A DNA stretch of 11,385 bases from an uncultured Oscillospiraceae bacterium (GCA_900546885.1 UREN01000059.1:1-11385); one strand, 5' to 3'; shown: positions 1 to 7,506, numbered from the stretch's first letter. Translations and numbers: made by a program. The notes: generated from the letters alone by a model not told the origin.

Positions 1-1291
1 GGCGCACGCGCACGGCCTGCCAGGTGCGCCGCACGGCGGGCCACAGCACCAGCGCGGCCGCCGCGCACCACAGCGCCAGGTTGGCCACGGCGCCCAGGCG
101 CAGGTTTTGCCCCAGCGCCTGCCGGAAGCTAAGCGGCGCGCCGTGCACATAGTGCAGCACCAAAAACTGGTTGAACAGCGTGGTGGCCGCCAGCCCGCCC
201 GCCAGCAGGGCATAGCCGCGGCGGCGCGTGCACAGCGCACACAGCGCCGCCAGCACCAGCGCGGGCAGCAAATAGCGCTCGCGCATGCGCTGGGTGAAAA
301 AGAACACCGTGAAATAATATAAAAGCGCGGCCTCGCACAAAGCGGGCGCCGCCGCGCGGGCCCGCCACAGCCACACGGCATACACGGCCAGGCCCAGCGC
401 AATGCCCGCCCAAAACACGGCGTTCACCGTGGCAAACGGCACGGCGCCGCGCATCAGCGTGCCCGTGGGCGCATGGTTCAGCGCGCTGCCAAAGGCGTAC
501 AGGTTTGCCGCGTTGCTCATCACCTCGTCATAGCGGCCCGCGCCGCCCAGGTAGATGCGCAGCGGCAGGGCCAGCCCCTCGCCGCCGCCCACCATAAAGG
601 GCAGCCAGCCCGCCAGCCCCAGCGCCGCGCCGGCCGCCAGCGCGCCCAGCCGCCGCAGGGCGCTGCCCGCACAGCACAGCGCCAGCCCCAGCAGCAAAAA
701 CGGCGCAAAATAGGCCATTTGCAGCTTGGAAAGGCAGCCCAGCGCAAAGCACAGGCTGGCCGCCAGGCCATTTTTGCAGTGCAAGGCCCAAAACACAGCC
801 AGCACGAAGAACAAAAGCACGCAGTCTGTCTGGCCCCAAAAGGCGCAGTTGTAAATGGCCGCAGGGTTCACGGCCCACAGCCAGCCCGCAAGGCCCGGCC
901 TGCGCATGCCCTGCCGGTGCCCAATCTCATACAAAAGCGCCGCCGTGCCCACGTCAAACAAAATGGGCCACAGCTTAATCAGCACCATGGCCAGCATGCC
1001 GTTGGCGGCGACGGTGCCGCCCACCTCCTGCGAAAGCTGCATGGCCCCGCCAAACAGCCCGAACAGCGTGGGCAGCAGGGGCGGGTAATCCAGCGGGTAA
1101 AGGCCCAGCGTGGCCTCATACATGGCAAGCCAGTTTTCGTGCGCCGTAATGGCCCAGGGGATGTTGTAGCTCTCCAGGTCGTAGGCGTTGTAATACAGCG
1201 CCGCAGGCACCAGCCGCAGCGCCAGCGCCGCCAGCACCAGCAAAAGCAGCCCTCTGGCAAACGCCCGCCCCTTTTGCGCCGAATGCTTCAC
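1..1291 (-). CDS. GT-C family polytopic membrane glycosyltransferase, C-terminus cut by window edge
   Basis: Reading the minus strand from a GTG at 1291 gives 430 uninterrupted residues that leave the window at base 1. The start is chosen because a purine-rich SD (AAGGGGGG, then AAAGG) lies just upstream. A hydrophobic segment follows at residues 14-32. A first extracytoplasmic loop then carries YDLES (37-41) and DYPPLLP (68-74), and FWGQTD (151-156) precedes further membrane segments. Acidic loop residues, a DYPP motif and a (F)WGQ.D motif are typical of bacterial GT-C enzymes of the ALG6/ALG8, GT39 and DUF2029/GT87 type. These use polyprenyl-phosphate sugars and transfer the sugar outside the membrane, to cell-wall polymers, lipids or proteins. 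The exact family and acceptor cannot be decided here. At least eight hydrophobic segments are visible. The next gene upstream, tuf, is separated by a terminator and a long spacer, so this is a separate transcription unit. Confidence 0.82.
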   Translation of the reverse strand, partial: MKHSAQKGRAFARGLLLLVLAALALRLVPAALYYNAYDLESYNIPWAITAHENWLAMYEATLGLYPLDYPPLLPTLFGLFGGAMQLSQEVGGTVAANGMLAMVLIKLWPILFDVGTAALLYEIGHRQGMRRPGLAGWLWAVNPAAIYNCAFWGQTDCVLLFFVLAVFWALHCKNGLAASLCFALGCLSKLQMAYFAPFLLLGLALCCAGSALRRLGALAAGAALGLAGWLPFMVGGGEGLALPLRIYLGGAGRYDEVMSNAANLYAFGSALNHAPTGTLMRGAVPFATVNAVFWAGIALGLAVYAVWLWRARAAAPALCEAALLYYFTVFFFTQRMRERYLLPALVLAALCALCTRRRGYALLAGGLAATTLFNQFLVLHYVHGAPLSFRQALGQNLRLGAVANLALWCAAAALVLWPAVRRTWQAVRVR

Positions 1292-1460
1292 TGTGCCTTT
1301 CCCCCCTTTGCCGTGTGCGCGCCGCCGCGCCGCCAATGCATTGCCGCCAGCAGGCCCGCCGCCGCGCCGCCGGCGCCAAGGGCAGCGCCCGGCCCCGCGC
1401 GGTGTGCCGGCACAGGGCGCAGCTTTGCCCTGTGCCCCCTGCCGCATGTGTTCTGCTGCC

Positions 1461-1470
1461 AGTATACCAG
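1461..1470 (-). promoter_or_regulatory. Probable extended -10 promoter for the glycosyltransferase
   Basis: The minus strand reads CTGGTATACT, that is a TGn extension plus TATACT, close to the SigA extended -10 consensus. The -35 position, 17 bp upstream, reads TGGCGC and is poor, as is common with extended -10 promoters. Transcription would start near 1454 and give a leader of about 160 nt before the GTG at 1291. This is inferred from the motif only. Confidence 0.5.
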
Positions 1471-1808
1471 AAATTGCGCAAATGCGCCAGCCCGGCGCCA
1501 CAGGCTTTGTTTCCCGCCGCTGGCGCCGTTTTCCCCATGGATGATGCCCCAATGGCCTGCGCCGTTCGCGGCCCGTGGCGCCGCCCGCTGCCGGCGCTGT
1601 TTCCTTCCGCCAATGCGTTCCCCGTCCGCCGGTGCTGCCCCAATGGCCCGCGCTATTCACCGCCAGCGGCACCACTCGCCGCTGGCACTTTCGCCCGCCC
1701 TTGCCGCTGCCCGCCGCTGGTGCCGCGCCCAGCCTGCCGGCAGCGGCGGCCCATAGGCCTTCGGGCATGGGGCACGGGCCCGTGCATTGCCTGCCACACG
1801 GGCAAAAA

Positions 1809-1843
1809 ATATACCAATAGTAATGATAATACTATTTGTATAT
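1809..1843. promoter_or_regulatory. AT-rich 35-bp dyad, possible operator
   Basis: The left arm ATATAC-c-AATAGTA and right arm TACTATT-t-GTATAT are complementary at 13 of 14 positions around a 7-bp centre (ATGATAA). It is an AT island inside sequence that is otherwise about 70% GC. The minus strand also holds an extended -10 look-alike (TGG-TATATT, near 1807-1815). It lacks the GC stem and U-run of an intrinsic terminator, so a protein-binding dyad or cruciform is more likely. No regulator is known. Confidence 0.5.
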
Positions 1844-1905
1844 AAGTTTTCCTTCCCGCACAGGCCCGCCCGGCTGCGCGCCGCGCCGCCCGCGCGCAGA
1901 AGGGC

Positions 1906-1941
1906 AAAAAAATGCCCCACGCCAAAGGCATGGGGCATTTT
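1906..1941 (-). terminator. Rho-independent terminator of the str operon, after tuf
   Basis: A perfect 11-bp stem is formed by 1909-1919 and 1931-1941 (AAAATGCCCCA with TGGGGCATTTT). An inner GCC-AAA-GGC pairs within the loop. On the minus strand the stem runs into a T7 tract (1906-1912). It begins 15 bases after the tuf stop codon. Confidence 0.92.
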
Positions 1942-1955
1942 GAAAAAGCGGAAGA

Positions 1956-3158
1956 TTACTCGTTGATCTTCGTCACAACGCCGGAACCCACCGTGCGGCC
2001 GCCTTCGCGGATAGCGAAGCGCAGGCCCTCTTCGATGGCGATCGGGGTAATCAGCTCAACGTCCATGGTGACGTTATCGCCAGGCATGCACATCTCGGTG
2101 CCTTCCGGCAGGGTGATCACGCCGGTCACGTCCGTGGTGCGGAAGTAGAACTGCGGGCGATAGTTGTTGAAGAACGGCGTATGACGGCCGCCCTCTTCCT
2201 TCTTCAGCACGTACACCTGGCCGGTGAACTTGCGGTGCGGGTGAATGGTGCCGGGTTTCGCCAGCACCTGGCCGCGCTCGATTTCAGTGCGCTGAATGCC
2301 GCGCAGCAGGGCGCCCACGTTGTCGCCAGCCTGGGCGAAGTCCAGCAGCTTGTGGAACATTTCGAGGCCCGTCACAACGGTCTTCTTCTTCTCGTCCACC
2401 AGGCCAACAATCTCAACTTCTTCGCCAACCTTCACAACACCGCGCTCCACACGGCCGGTGGCCACAGTGCCGCGGCCAGAGATGGTGAACACGTCCTCAA
2501 CCGGCATCAGGAAGGGCTTGGCGTCGTCGCGCTCCGGCGTGGGGATAAAGCTGTCCACAGCGTCCATCAGCTCGAGGATGCACTTGTACTCGGGGGCGTT
2601 GATGTCCGTAGAGCTGCTCTCCAGCACCTGCAGGGCGCTGCCCTTGATGATGGGGGTGTCGTCGCCGGGGAAGTCGTACTCGCTCAGCAAATCGCGGATC
2701 TCCATCTCCACCAGGTCCAGCAGCTCGGGGTCGTCCACCTGGTCCACCTTGTTCATGAACACAACAATGTAGGGCACGCCCACCTGGCGGCTCAGCAGGA
2801 TGTGCTCACGCGTCTGGGGCATGGGGCCGTCGGCGGAAGAAACCACCAGGATAGCGCCGTCCATCTGGGCAGCACCGGTGATCATGTTCTTCACGTAGTC
2901 GGCGTGGCCCGGGCAGTCCACGTGCGCATAGTGGCGGTTGTCCGTCTCATACTCCACGTGGGCGGTGTTGATGGTGATGCCGCGCTCGCGCTCTTCGGGC
3001 GCCTTATCAATGTTGGCATAATCGGTGAACTCGGCGTCGCCCTTCATGGCCAGCACTTTCGTGATGGCAGCCGTCAGGGTGGTCTTGCCGTGGTCAACGT
3101 GGCCGATGGTGCCAATGTTTACGTGCGGTTTCGAACGCTCAAATTTCGCTTTAGCCAT
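1956..3158 (-). CDS. tuf: Elongation factor Tu (EF-Tu)
   Basis: This 400-residue protein is the GTPase that delivers aminoacyl-tRNA to the ribosomal A site in the cytoplasm. The G domain is complete: G1 GHVDHGKT (19-26), G2 RGITI (59-63), G3 DCPGH (81-85, with catalytic His85), G4 NKVD (136-139) and G5 SAL (174-176). Beta-barrel domains 2 and 3 follow ([15 protein letters not shown], then [21 protein letters not shown]), ending in VVTKINE. The length is normal for the family. The ATG at 3158 has an AAAGGAGG SD about 10 bases upstream. It is the last gene of the rpsL-rpsG-fusA-tuf operon. It sits 100 bp after fusA and has its own SigA-type promoter in that gap, fitting the high EF-Tu demand of the cell. 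A strong terminator follows. No truncation or unusual residue was seen. A second tuf copy elsewhere cannot be excluded. Confidence 0.98.
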   Translation of the reverse strand: MAKAKFERSKPHVNIGTIGHVDHGKTTLTAAITKVLAMKGDAEFTDYANIDKAPEERERGITINTAHVEYETDNRHYAHVDCPGHADYVKNMITGAAQMDGAILVVSSADGPMPQTREHILLSRQVGVPYIVVFMNKVDQVDDPELLDLVEMEIRDLLSEYDFPGDDTPIIKGSALQVLESSSTDINAPEYKCILELMDAVDSFIPTPERDDAKPFLMPVEDVFTISGRGTVATGRVERGVVKVGEEVEIVGLVDEKKKTVVTGLEMFHKLLDFAQAGDNVGALLRGIQRTEIERGQVLAKPGTIHPHRKFTGQVYVLKKEEGGRHTPFFNNYRPQFYFRTTDVTGVITLPEGTEMCMPGDNVTMDVELITPIAIEEGLRFAIREGGRTVGSGVVTKINE

Positions 3159-3182
3159 TGGATTTTATCCTCCTTTGAATTA

Positions 3183-3201
3183 GGCCTTATCCTGTAAGGC
3201 C
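3183..3201. promoter_or_regulatory. Dyad overlapping the predicted tuf transcription start
   Basis: GGCCTTA (3183-3189) and TAAGGCC (3195-3201) form a perfect 7-bp inverted repeat with a 5-bp centre. It starts next to the -10 box and covers the predicted start site. In transcripts read through from fusA it would be a hairpin just 5' of the tuf SD. In transcripts from the internal promoter most of the upstream arm would be missing. It could be an operator or an mRNA processing/stability element. Confidence 0.5.
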
Positions 3202-3230
3202 ATTGTACTAAAAGCACTTTGAAAAATCAA
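3202..3230 (-). promoter_or_regulatory. Internal SigA-type promoter for tuf
   Basis: On the minus strand TTGATT (3225-3230) and TACAAT (3202-3207) are separated by exactly 17 bp, and the start would fall near 3195. This gives a short leader of about 37 nt before the tuf ATG at 3158. The promoter lies between the fusA stop and tuf, so tuf could be transcribed alone as well as with the operon. Confidence 0.72.
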
Positions 3231-3237
3231 GTGTTTT
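3211..3237 (-). other. Weak hairpin in the fusA-tuf gap, possible attenuator
   Basis: AAAGCACTT (3211-3219) pairs with AAGTGTTTT (3229-3237), with one G-U pair and a 9-nt loop. On the minus strand the stem is followed by CTTTTAG. It could act as a leaky terminator after fusA, but it overlaps the -35 and spacer of the tuf promoter and is AT-rich, so its role is uncertain. Confidence 0.35.
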
Positions 3238-3258
3238 CGCGGCAAAGAAAGCGGGAAG

Positions 3259-5385
3259 TTATCCCTCTTTCTTCGCGCGGCCCGCCATGATGCTTTCTGC
3301 AATGCTCTTGGGCACTTCGGTGTAGTGGCTGGGCTCCATGCTGTACTGGCCGCGGCCCTGCGTTTTGCTGCGAAGGTCCGTGGCGTAGCCGAACATGTTG
3401 CTCAGCGGCACAAGGGCGTCAATCTGCTGCGTGCCGCTGCGGGCTTCCGAGCCCTGAATCTGGCCGCGGCGCGAGTTGATGTCGCCAATGACGTCGCCCA
3501 TATACTCGTCGGGCACAATCACGGCAACCTTCATAATGGGCTCCAGAATGACGGGGTCTGCCTTGCGCATGGCCTCTTTGAAGGCCATGGAACCGGCAAT
3601 TTTGAACGCCATTTCGGAAGAGTCCACCTCGTGGTACGAGCCGTCGTACAGCGTCACCTTCACGTCCACCACCGGGTAGCCGGCCAGCACACCCGCCTGC
3701 ATGGCGCCCTGGATGCCCTGGTCGATCGGCCCAATGAATTCCTTGGGGATGGCGCCGCCCACAACGGCGTTGATGAACTCGTAGCCCTTGCCCGGCTCGT
3801 TCGGCTCGATCTTGATCTTCACGTGGCCGTACTGGCCCTTACCGCCAGACTGGCGGGCGTACTTCGTATCCTGATCGGCCGGGCGGCGGATGGTTTCGCG
3901 GTAGGCCACCTGCGGTGCGCCCACGTTGGCCTCCACCTTGAACTCGCGCAGCAGGCGGTCCACAATAATCTCGAGGTGCAGCTCGCCCATGCCCGCAATG
4001 ATGGTTTGGCCGGTCTCGTCGTCCGTATAGGTGCGGAACGTCGGGTCCTCCTCAGCCAGCTTGGCAAGGGCAATGCCCATCTTCTCCTGGCCGGCCTTGG
4101 TTTTGGGCTCGATGGCCACGCGGATAACCGGCTCGGGGAACTCCATGCTCTCCAGAATGATGGGGTGCTTTTCGTCGCACAGCGTGTCGCCGGTGGTGGT
4201 GTTCTTCAGGCCCACCGCGGCGGCAATGTCGCCGGCGTAGCACACGTCGATATCCTGACGGTGGTTGGCGTGCATCTGCAGAATGCGGCCCATGCGCTCA
4301 CGGTTGCCCTTTACAGAGTTGTACACCGTGGTGCCGGCCTGCACCGTGCCGGAATACACGCGGAAGAAGCACAGCTTGCCCACAAACGGGTCGGTGGCAA
4401 TTTTGAACGCCAGCGCAGAGAAGGGCGCGTCGTCCGAAGACGGGCGGCTCTCCTCCTCTTCCGTGTCGGGGTTCACGCCCTTGATGTCCTCAATGTCCGT
4501 CGGGGCGGGCATGTAGTCCACAATGGCGTCCAGCAGCTTCTGCACGCCCTTGTTCTTGTAGGACGTGCCGCAGGTGACGGGCACGATGGTGTTGGCAATG
4601 GTCTCCTTGCGGATGGCCGCCTTCATCTCGGCCATGGTAAGCTCTTCGCCGTCGAGGTACTTCATCATCAGTTCCTCGTCGTTCTCGGCAATGGCCTCGA
4701 TGAGCTCGTCATGGTATTTCTGGGCCAGCTCTTTCATGTCCTCGGGAATCTCTTCCACGCGGATATCCTTGCCCAGGTCATCGTAATAGATGTAGGCCTT
4801 CATCTCCAGCAGGTCGATGATGCCTTTGAAAGTTTCCTCTTTGCCAATGGGCAGCTGAATGGGCACCGTATTGGCTTTGAGGCGGTCGCGGGTCATGTCC
4901 AGCACATGGTAGAAATCTGCGCCCATGATGTCCATCTTGTTGACGTAGATCATGCGGGGAACATGATATTTGTTGGCCTGGTGCCAAACAGTCTCAGACT
5001 GCGGCTCAACGCCACCCTTGGCGCACAGCACGGTTACAGAGCCGTCCAGCACGCGCAGGCTGCGCTCCACCTCTACGGTGAAGTCCACGTGGCCCGGGGT
5101 GTCGATGATGTTGATCCTGTGCCGGAACTTTTTGGCCTTGGCCGGGTCGTTCTGATACTCGGTATGGCTCCAATAGCACGTGGTGGCGGCAGAAGTGATG
5201 GTGATGCCACGCTCCTGCTCCTGTGCCATCCAGTCCATGGTGGCGGCGCCGTCGTGCGTCTCGCCGAGCTTGTGGTTGATGCCTGTGTAGAACAGGATGC
5301 GCTCGGTGGTGGTTGTTTTGCCGGCGTCGATATGGGCCATGATGCCGATGTTTCTGGTCATTTCCAGAGAAACGTCTCTAGGCAT
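3259..5385 (-). CDS. fusA: Elongation factor G (EF-G)
   Basis: This 708-residue GTPase drives ribosomal translocation and, with ribosome recycling factor, subunit splitting. The G domain shows G1 AHIDAGKT (17-24), RGITI (59-63), DTPGH (95-99, with catalytic His99) and NKMD (149-152). Domain II follows ([26 protein letters not shown]), then domains III-V ([62 protein letters not shown]). The normal order and length mark it as housekeeping EF-G rather than a TetM/FusB-type resistance protein or RF3. A short insert after the switch I region ([18 protein letters not shown], about 73-90) makes it slightly longer than the E. coli protein. The ATG at 5385 has AGGAGG six bases upstream. It lies 28 bp after rpsG, so it is co-transcribed with it. 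Confidence 0.98.
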   Translation of the reverse strand: MPRDVSLEMTRNIGIMAHIDAGKTTTTERILFYTGINHKLGETHDGAATMDWMAQEQERGITITSAATTCYWSHTEYQNDPAKAKKFRHRINIIDTPGHVDFTVEVERSLRVLDGSVTVLCAKGGVEPQSETVWHQANKYHVPRMIYVNKMDIMGADFYHVLDMTRDRLKANTVPIQLPIGKEETFKGIIDLLEMKAYIYYDDLGKDIRVEEIPEDMKELAQKYHDELIEAIAENDEELMMKYLDGEELTMAEMKAAIRKETIANTIVPVTCGTSYKNKGVQKLLDAIVDYMPAPTDIEDIKGVNPDTEEEESRPSSDDAPFSALAFKIATDPFVGKLCFFRVYSGTVQAGTTVYNSVKGNRERMGRILQMHANHRQDIDVCYAGDIAAAVGLKNTTTGDTLCDEKHPIILESMEFPEPVIRVAIEPKTKAGQEKMGIALAKLAEEDPTFRTYTDDETGQTIIAGMGELHLEIIVDRLLREFKVEANVGAPQVAYRETIRRPADQDTKYARQSGGKGQYGHVKIKIEPNEPGKGYEFINAVVGGAIPKEFIGPIDQGIQGAMQAGVLAGYPVVDVKVTLYDGSYHEVDSSEMAFKIAGSMAFKEAMRKADPVILEPIMKVAVIVPDEYMGDVIGDINSRRGQIQGSEARSGTQQIDALVPLSNMFGYATDLRSKTQGRGQYSMEPSHYTEVPKSIAESIMAGRAKKEG

Positions 5386-5413
5386 AGTTTCCTCCTAAAA
5401 AGTTCGCCACAGA

Positions 5414-5884
5414 TCAATATCTGTAATGCGCGAAAGCCTTGTTGGCCTCGGCCATCTTGTGGGTATCCTCGCGCTTTTTGCACGCACCGCCGGTGCCGTT
5501 GCACGCGTCCATAATCTCGCCTGCAAGGCGCTGGCTCATACGGCGCTCGGAACGGTTGCGGGAATACGTGGTCAGCCAGCGCAGGCCAAGGGTCTCGCGG
5601 CGCGCGGGGCGCACCTCCATAGGCACCTGATAGGTAGAGCCGCCCACACGGCGTGCTTTTACCTCCAGCACGGGCATGATGTTCTCCAGCGCTTTTTCGA
5701 AGCTCTCCAGCGGGTCGTTGCCGGTTTTTTCCTTCACGATGTCGAAGGCTTCGTATACAATTTTCTGCGCAACGCCCTTTTTGCCGTCATACATGATGTT
5801 GTTGATGAGGCGCGTGACCATTTTGGAGTTGTACACCGGGTCGGCCAGCACGTCGCGCTTTGCAATGTTACCTCTTCTGGGCAT
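5414..5884 (-). CDS. rpsG: 30S ribosomal protein S7
   Basis: This 156-residue primary rRNA-binding protein nucleates assembly of the 30S head and contacts the E-site tRNA. The sequence matches the family throughout: [20 protein letters not shown] at the N-terminus, then [24 protein letters not shown], the basic [13 protein letters not shown] segment, and a C-terminus ending in [16 protein letters not shown] longer reading frame opens at an ATG at 5902, but that ATG and its next codons are the Shine-Dalgarno region itself (GAAGGAGGG). Starting at 5884 gives normal SD spacing and the canonical 156-residue S7. It lies second in the str operon, with 131 bp to rpsL and 28 bp to fusA. In E. coli S7 represses its own operon by binding the rpsL-rpsG gap. 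Whether that happens here is unknown. Confidence 0.98.
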   Translation of the reverse strand: MPRRGNIAKRDVLADPVYNSKMVTRLINNIMYDGKKGVAQKIVYEAFDIVKEKTGNDPLESFEKALENIMPVLEVKARRVGGSTYQVPMEVRPARRETLGLRWLTTYSRNRSERRMSQRLAGEIMDACNGTGGACKKREDTHKMAEANKAFAHYRY

Positions 5885-6015
5885 CTTTCTTCCCTCCTTC
5901 ATAAAATGATATCATCGGTACTCGAAAGTAATAAAACTCCCGTACGGCCGGCAGAAAAGGCAGTATCTATGATAAAGCCTTTATGCGGCAGGTACTTTTT
6001 TAAACGGGGCATTCC
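5885..6015 (-). other. rpsL-rpsG intercistronic region with small dyads
   Basis: This 131-bp gap contains the rpsG SD, a perfect 10-bp palindrome ATGATATCAT (5906-5915) and a 6-bp inverted repeat (AAAGGC 5956-5961 with GCCTTT 5977-5982). No good promoter or terminator was recognised on the minus strand. It is long for an operon spacer and is the place where S7 feedback acts in enterobacteria. Confidence 0.45.
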
Positions 6016-6444
6016 TTACTTCTTCGCGGCACCGGCCTTGGGGCGCTTTGCACCGTACTTCGAGCGGGACTGGTTGCGGTTGGCAACACCCTGGGTGTCA
6101 AGCGTGCCACGGATGATGTGGTAACGCACACCGGGCAGGTCCTTCACACGTCCGCCACGAATCAGTACGACGCTGTGCTCCTGCAGGTTGTGGCCGATTC
6201 CCGGAATGTACGAGGTAACCTCGATACCATTGGAGAGACGCACACGGGCAACTTTACGCAGGGCAGAGTTCGGCTTCTTCGGGGTCATGGTGCGCACGGC
6301 CGTGCAAACACCGCGCTTTTGCGGGCTGTTGGCATCGCTGTAGGCCTTCTTCTGAGAGTTGTAGCTCTTCAAAAGGGCAGGCGCCGTAGACTTTTTCACC
6401 ATCACTTCGCGGCCTTTGCGCACAAGCTGGTTAAACGTAGGCAT
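6016..6444 (-). CDS. rpsL: 30S ribosomal protein S12
   Basis: This 142-residue protein lies at the decoding centre and interface of the 30S subunit and controls accuracy. The hallmark segments [10 protein letters not shown] (41-50), [11 protein letters not shown] (54-64), [26 protein letters not shown] (84-109) and the C-terminal [11 protein letters not shown] are all present. The N-terminal stretch [14 protein letters not shown] (27-40) is the insertion seen in Bacillus and Clostridia and absent from E. coli S12. Lysines at 56, 57 and 101 match wild type at the classical streptomycin-resistance positions, so no S12-type resistance mutation is evident. The ATG at 6444 has AAAGGAGG about six bases upstream. 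It is the first gene of the str operon, about 107 nt downstream of the predicted transcription start. Confidence 0.98.
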   Translation of the reverse strand: MPTFNQLVRKGREVMVKKSTAPALLKSYNSQKKAYSDANSPQKRGVCTAVRTMTPKKPNSALRKVARVRLSNGIEVTSYIPGIGHNLQEHSVVLIRGGRVKDLPGVRYHIIRGTLDTQGVANRNQSRSKYGAKRPKAGAAKK

Positions 6445-6491
6445 GGTTTTCCTCCTTTCTTTTGAAAAATGCGGGTGCCCTTCCCAAGATG

Positions 6492-6549
6492 TGGTGGCGC
6501 GCCGCGCCGCCGCACCAAGATAAAATGGGCATGCTGCGCCCTTGGCGCA
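6492..6549 (-). promoter_or_regulatory. Structured 5' leader of the rpsL operon mRNA
   Basis: Two GC-rich hairpins lie in the roughly 107-nt untranslated leader. TGCGCC (6535-6540) pairs with GGCGCA (6544-6549) around a 3-nt loop. GGCGC (6496-6500) pairs with GCGCC (6504-6508), alternatively nested in TGGTG (6492-6496) with CACCA (6513-6517). They sit between the start site and the SD. A role in autoregulation or mRNA stability is inference. Confidence 0.45.
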
Positions 6550-6557
6550 ACAAACAT

Positions 6558-6586
6558 AGTTTACCCGAAATTTTGCTTTGTGTCAA
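6558..6586 (-). promoter_or_regulatory. Main SigA promoter of the str operon
   Basis: On the minus strand a perfect -35 TTGACA (6581-6586) and TAAACT (6558-6563) are 17 bp apart. The start is expected near 6551. It is the only strong promoter upstream of rpsL in the window and stands in a small AT-rich stretch within GC-rich sequence. Confidence 0.85.
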
Positions 6587-6660
6587 CAGAAATTTTCGCG
6601 CCGCCGCGCCAAAAAAACGCCCTTTTTGCGCATTTGCGCCCCGGGCCGCACGGGCCGCAC

Positions 6661-6684
6661 AAAAGGCGCTTTCCGTTTTGCGCC
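6661..6684 (-). terminator. Weak terminator after the small helical protein gene
   Basis: GGCGC (6680-6684) pairs with GCGCC (6665-6669) around a 10-nt loop, followed on the minus strand by TTTT (6661-6664). It starts about 10 bases after the stop codon. The stem is short, and a further T7 run follows at 6611-6617, so termination may be distributed. Confidence 0.45.
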
Positions 6685-6693
6685 GCGCCCGGC

Positions 6694-7005
6694 TCAGCCC
6701 TCGGGCAGCACGGTCGGCTGGGCCCCGGCCGGGCCGCACCCGCGCCTTTGCAGCGTAATGCACAGGCACAGCAGCACGGTGTACAGGCCGTCGGTGCTGG
6801 TTTTTGCCTGCTGGCGCAGCCAGGGCAGCTTTTCTTCGCTCATCATGCCGCCGCGGCACAGCTCCACCACAAAGTTCAAATGCTCCAGCACCCACATGGT
6901 GGCCTGCCGAAGCTCCGGCGTAAGCTGCTCCAGGTCGATCAGCAGGCCTTCAAACACTTCTCGGGCGTTCTCGTCTGCAAATACTTCTCGGGCATTTTCA
7001 TCCAC
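6694..7005 (-). CDS. Small helical protein of unknown function with a duplicated N-terminus
   Basis: I do not recognise this 103-residue protein. The frame stays open upstream, but the likely start is the GTG at 7005, which has GGGAGG about 8 bases upstream. That upstream part is arginine/proline-rich and looks non-coding. The N-terminus is a tandem repeat, DENAREVFA then DENAREVFE. The repeat is encoded with synonymous differences, so it is not a fresh slippage event. The central part (LLIDLEQLTPELRQATMWVL, then LNFVVELCRGG, then PWLRQQAKTSTDGLYTVLLCLCITLQR) looks like amphipathic or hydrophobic helices, with no signal peptide and no obvious catalytic motif. The C-terminal tail is Gly/Pro-rich. 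It lies upstream of the str operon promoter in the same direction but is separated from rpsL by 249 bp, a weak terminator and that promoter, so it is probably its own transcription unit. Confidence 0.6.
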   Translation of the reverse strand: MDENAREVFADENAREVFEGLLIDLEQLTPELRQATMWVLEHLNFVVELCRGGMMSEEKLPWLRQQAKTSTDGLYTVLLCLCITLQRRGCGPAGAQPTVLPEG

Positions 7006-7215
7006 AACTGATTCCTCCCTTTTTCTCAACAAGAAGAAAATGTTTGCACGCCGCACCGGCAGCCGGGGCCGGAAGGGCCCGCGCTGCCTGTTTGCAAAGA
7101 GGAAGGGATAAGGCGGTGTGTTCCGCGCAGAAAACTCCGGCTTTTGTGCGCGCGTGCCGCTTTGCCTGTGCGGCAACGTGGCGCGCCGGGCCATGCGCAC
7201 CCGCGCGGCGCCCAA

Positions 7216-7252
7216 AGCCGAAAAAAGGCGGCGCGTCCGGCACCATCGGCGC
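7216..7252 (-). terminator. Terminator-like hairpin
   Basis: On the minus strand GGCGCG and CGCGCC form a 6-bp stem around a loop of about 14 nt, followed by GCC and a T6 run. No gene ends immediately upstream. It may act as a back-up for transcripts leaving the 6S RNA region. Confidence 0.4.
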
Positions 7253-7262
7253 GCCGGGGGGC

Positions 7263-7296
7263 AAAAAAGCAGGGCCCGCCCGCGGGGCGCGGGCCC
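7263..7296 (-). terminator. Terminator-like hairpin
   Basis: GGGCCCGC (7272-7279) and GCGGGCCC (7289-7296) form a perfect 8-bp GC stem with a 9-nt loop. On the minus strand it is followed by TGC and T6. No coding gene lies directly upstream. Confidence 0.5.
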
Positions 7297-7470
7297 AAAC
7301 CGCCAGGGCGCCTTTTTGTTTTGGCCTACCTCACCGCCACCACCACGCTTTCTGCCGCCTTACCGCCGCCGGTGCCGCTGTGGCGCCGCAAAAGGGCCGC
7401 CGGGCCCGGCCTGTGCGCGCCCTGCCGCCTGCCCCGGGGCCAGGCCCGCAGCCGGAAAAGCGCACACAGC

Positions 7471-7506
7471 AAAAACCCCCGGCCCCGGGTGCCGGGGCTG
7501 GGGGTT
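7471..7506 (-). terminator. Strong GC-rich terminator downstream of the 6S RNA candidate
   Basis: Bases 7474-7488 pair with 7492-7506 over 15 bp with a single G-T wobble and a 3-nt loop. On the minus strand the stem runs into T5 (7471-7475). It lies about 70 bp beyond the 3' end of the predicted 6S RNA and would stop any read-through from it. Confidence 0.75.

Larger units (their letters stand above)
1292..1905. other. Gene-free GC-rich spacer with inverted and direct repeats
   Basis: No convincing gene is seen on either strand. The open frames here are arginine/proline/alanine-rich low-complexity products of the base composition. The spacer holds the glycosyltransferase promoter, a perfect 9-bp inverted repeat (1662-1670 with 1678-1686, 7-nt loop), a 13-bp direct repeat TGCCCCAATGGCC (1545-1557 and 1636-1648), a perfect 14-bp palindrome (1772-1785), a GC hairpin (1874-1880 with 1893-1899) and the AT-rich dyad at 1809-1843. 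A structured untranslated RNA is possible but unproven. Confidence 0.6.

Noticed and set aside
473..1756. 427-residue plus-strand frame
   Set aside because: It is Gln/Arg/Pro/Ala-rich low complexity and covers the well-supported minus-strand membrane glycosyltransferase and its spacer.
2181..3197. 338-residue open frame on the plus strand opposite tuf
   Set aside because: It is antisense to EF-Tu, of the same His/Val/Ala-rich shadow composition, with no start signals.
3325..5514. 729-residue open frame on the plus strand opposite fusA
   Set aside because: It is antisense to unmistakable EF-G, very rich in His, Val, Gly and Arg, and lacks a ribosome binding site or family features. It is a by-product of GC-rich third codon positions.
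5885..5902. Six-codon N-terminal extension of S7 (MKEGRK)
   Set aside because: The upstream ATG and following codons are the Shine-Dalgarno sequence of rpsG. The start at 5884 gives the standard 156-residue protein.
6431..6895. 154-residue minus-strand frame overlapping rpsL leader and the small gene
   Set aside because: It runs through the rpsL promoter and leader, has no SD and has composition-driven sequence.
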